This document shows, piece after piece, positions 62,083 to 64,000 of a stretch of DNA of 64,000 nucleotides. Position numbers and translations under genes: made by a program. The DNA comes from Chitinophaga fulva. Lineage in GTDB: Bacteria > Bacteroidota > Bacteroidia > Chitinophagales > Chitinophagaceae. Each line of letters opens with the position of its first letter. Position 1 is the stretch's first letter. The notes beneath the pieces were generated by a model. That model was not told where the DNA came from and ran no database searches. It saw nothing but the letters and a program-made list of their open reading frames with translations. Location: NCBI RefSeq assembly GCF_012927205.1, contig NZ_JABBGC010000003.1, forward strand, positions 558,001 through 622,000, given 5' to 3'.

Positions 62083-64000
62083 TTATTTCAGTGTTGCTTC
62101 CATCGCCAGTTGTGATAAATAATATTTCTCCAGAAAATGATAGATCACCATTTCGTGTTTGCGTTGTTTGGCCACAAATATTCTGTTGAGGAACATATGA
62201 ATATGGCTGGCCAGAATATCGAAATAGCGGTTATCGTTCTGGTAATGCTGCCGTATCTGCTGTGCCAGCGGGGCCGTGATAGCCGACCGTTGACGGAAGA
62301 AGTCTACCGCATCTGAGATTTCGTTGGCTTCGTCGTTTTCGGCGCGCAGGAAAGAGGCAATTTCCTGCTGGTGCTTACGGTATTTGTCGTTGAGCGGCTT
62401 GTGCTGCGCTTTAGCACCGCCGAATTCGGCCGCAAAACCTTCGCGAAGGCCTGCCAGCAGCTGTTTACGTTCTGTGGGCGTGAGGCCAAAATCTTCCAGC
62501 AGCATATCTGTTCCCCGCAGGGCCATCCGCCAGCGATAAGTCTCTCCTTCCGCTCCTTCCAGCATACTAACAACACCCAGCACCGCGAGACTGTCGGCGC
62601 TGAACAGCTGTTCGCTGATCTCCATGGTAGCGGCGCCGTAGCGTTCTATTTCGCGGATATAGGTATCACATTGAATTTTAGATACCTGTCCGTTGTCTAC
62701 CAGCGGCTGTAATCCGTTCTGGATGCGATGCAGGATCTCATCATTATGGCCGGGGTGCTGACTGTTACGGAAGCGGAGGCGGATATGCGGCAAGGGATCG
62801 CCGTAGCGGAGGAAAAAGAACTCTTCAAACAGGCCATCTTCCTGCCATTGCGGTAGTTGCTCCGCAAACCAGGTGGCCAGCAGTTCCTCTGCCACACGGA
62901 AACCGCAATATACTTTTACGTACAGCCATTCACTGCCGGGAGCAAAACTACGCTCCGGCAGCTGCACCGGCGCTGCAGTGGCAACGACAGGGCGCGGCTT
63001 GTCGCCTGGTTTTTCAGCAACAGGCACGCTACGCATAGGAATTAACACTTCATGAGCGTAGGCTCCGTTGTCTGTATCCCGTACAATACCGCTTTCTTCC
63101 GCCAGCAGGCATTCCTTCAGTTTTACAGACGTCATCTTTTTCACGTGGTCGATGAGCAGTCCTATGGCGGCTGGTGCGGTTAGGTCTAACAGCAGCTCAT
63201 TGTCTGCTTCAGCGAGCAATACCTTGTCCGGCATTTTTTGCTGTTCACGGTACTGATCGAAGAAACGCAGGTTCGCATCCGCATCATCGCCCAGATGTTC
63301 CACTTCTTTGCTGGTGAGCGTCCAGGTGGCCCTGCTGAGGATGATGTTTTTATACACTACCCGGGGGAGGCGTTTGCGGTTGGCAAACACGCCCCAGTCC
63401 CAGTGCAAAAAGGAGATCAGCGACTGATGTTGCAGATCACACAGGAACTTATAGATAGGCAAGCTGTTGTAGCCGTAGTTATGGGCAGAGCTGAGGCGTG
63501 GCAGTATGCGTTTGTTGAGCCGCTTGCTTCTGAGGATAACTTCATTCTGTCTCACAGACACCATAATATCCGCCACCGGTATACGGAATTCTTCCGACGT
63601 ACCGGCCACGCCGATATAAGGTATCTCATAAGGCCGCAGGGTGGGCCGTATCAGCACGTTGGCTGCACGGGCTTCGGGGAAATGCACCACTTCCGCGATG
63701 ACGAGGTCCGGGTAAGCAGCGGCTTCTTCATCGAGGATGGTTTTCACTTTTTCTGTCAGCACCTCGTCGCCGTTACAGAAGCGTCCGAGCAGGTTGGCGG
63801 CAGACGGGCCGCCCATGGAGTTGAGGGCAAAGCGGTAGTCGCCTTTGTCGGCCGTTTCGGCGGAGGATCCCAGCAGGCTGCCGAAGAGGTAGCAACTGCG
63901 GGCCATCGGTACTGTTTCAGGATCACCGAGTTTTTGCAGGTCTTCGTCAGTGATGGCCACTTCAGTAAGGTCCTGCTGCAGGAACTGTTCGTATTTATCG
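62083..64000 (-). CDS. Class I lantibiotic dehydratase, partial (5' end beyond the window)
   Basis: The open frame runs to the right edge with no stop, so the N-terminus is missing; about 639 codons are visible. The visible part has the end of the lantibiotic-dehydratase glutamylation domain (RFALNSMGGPSAANLLGRF, RPYEIPYIGVAG) and the SpaB_C-type elimination domain (LYVKVYCGFRVAEELLATWF, PHIRLRFRNSQHPG). LanB enzymes use glutamyl-tRNA to glutamylate Ser/Thr of a precursor and then eliminate glutamate. A GTG at 63960 is in frame but internal. The precursor and cyclase are probably to the right. Confidence 0.92.
   Translation of the reverse strand, partial: DKYEQFLQQDLTEVAITDEDLQKLGDPETVPMARSCYLFGSLLGSSAETADKGDYRFALNSMGGPSAANLLGRFCNGDEVLTEKVKTILDEEAAAYPDLVIAEVVHFPEARAANVLIRPTLRPYEIPYIGVAGTSEEFRIPVADIMVSVRQNEVILRSKRLNKRILPRLSSAHNYGYNSLPIYKFLCDLQHQSLISFLHWDWGVFANRKRLPRVVYKNIILSRATWTLTSKEVEHLGDDADANLRFFDQYREQQKMPDKVLLAEADNELLLDLTAPAAIGLLIDHVKKMTSVKLKECLLAEESGIVRDTDNGAYAHEVLIPMRSVPVAEKPGDKPRPVVATAAPVQLPERSFAPGSEWLYVKVYCGFRVAEELLATWFAEQLPQWQEDGLFEEFFFLRYGDPLPHIRLRFRNSQHPGHNDEILHRIQNGLQPLVDNGQVSKIQCDTYIREIERYGAATMEISEQLFSADSLAVLGVVSMLEGAEGETYRWRMALRGTDMLLEDFGLTPTERKQLLAGLREGFAAEFGGAKAQHKPLNDKYRKHQQEIASFLRAENDEANEISDAVDFFRQRSAITAPLAQQIRQHYQNDNRYFDILASHIHMFLNRIFVAKQRKHEMVIYHFLEKYYLSQLAMEATLK

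Overview
The window comes from a Bacteroidota chromosome, most likely Chitinophagaceae and Chitinophaga-like. The evidence is two SusC/SusD outer-membrane uptake pairs, each behind an ECF sigma/FecR anti-sigma pair; a type IX secretion sorting tail; -7 boxes of the form TATCTTTG close to start codons; A-rich ribosome-binding regions; many Bacteroidota-style lipoproteins; and a LanB/C39 RiPP locus. The taxonomic placement is inference from gene content. No rRNA, ordinary tRNA, CRISPR array, prophage or insertion sequence was seen.

Layout. 1-3.0 kb: TIM-barrel isomerase, membrane cytochrome c/LRR protein and HPP protein. 3.0-5.7 kb: a tRNA-like RNA with a 54-nt insert in place of the anticodon loop, directly upstream of a RING-like/TerD-like 742-residue protein; this is the most unusual locus. 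5.7-10.8 kb: REP-like palindromes, an Omp85-type barrel, a secreted nuclease and a LytS/LytR-type two-component system. 10.9-15.9 kb: xseA-xseB, a CobW GTPase, lgt and a WalJ-like hydrolase. 16-24.8 kb: ferritin-like protein, membrane patatin, DUF4349 lipoprotein, AraC regulator, lipid A-type acyltransferase with a 38-residue membrane peptide, cold-shock protein, a QueF-fold protein without the catalytic cysteine, and a helical-repeat zinc-ribbon protein.

24.9-37.8 kb: a complete regulated uptake locus (sigma, FecR, SusC, SusD, T9SS-exported beta-propeller, 1192-residue clan GH-A-like hydrolase). 37.8-46 kb: a SUOX-fold protein with a di-haem peroxidase, an OmpA protein, two esterase-type hydrolases, an M1 metallopeptidase and small proteins. 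46-53 kb: a second sigma/FecR/SusC/SusD set. 53.2-59.2 kb: three tandem WG-repeat proteins. 59.3 kb to the right edge: a RiPP operon read leftward (LanB dehydratase, cut by the edge; C39-peptidase ABC exporter; HlyD-like adaptor without a coiled-coil hairpin). Its precursor peptide and cyclase, if present, lie outside.

In each uptake locus, ligand binding at the SusC/SusD pair is expected to signal through the SusC N-terminal STN domain to FecR and release the sigma factor; in the first locus this would also raise the linked hydrolase. Palindromic REP-like doublets built on CCCAGGGCTGAAGCCCTGGG lie between operons in three places. One supplies the FecR stop codon and another sits between two copies of a susD 3' segment.
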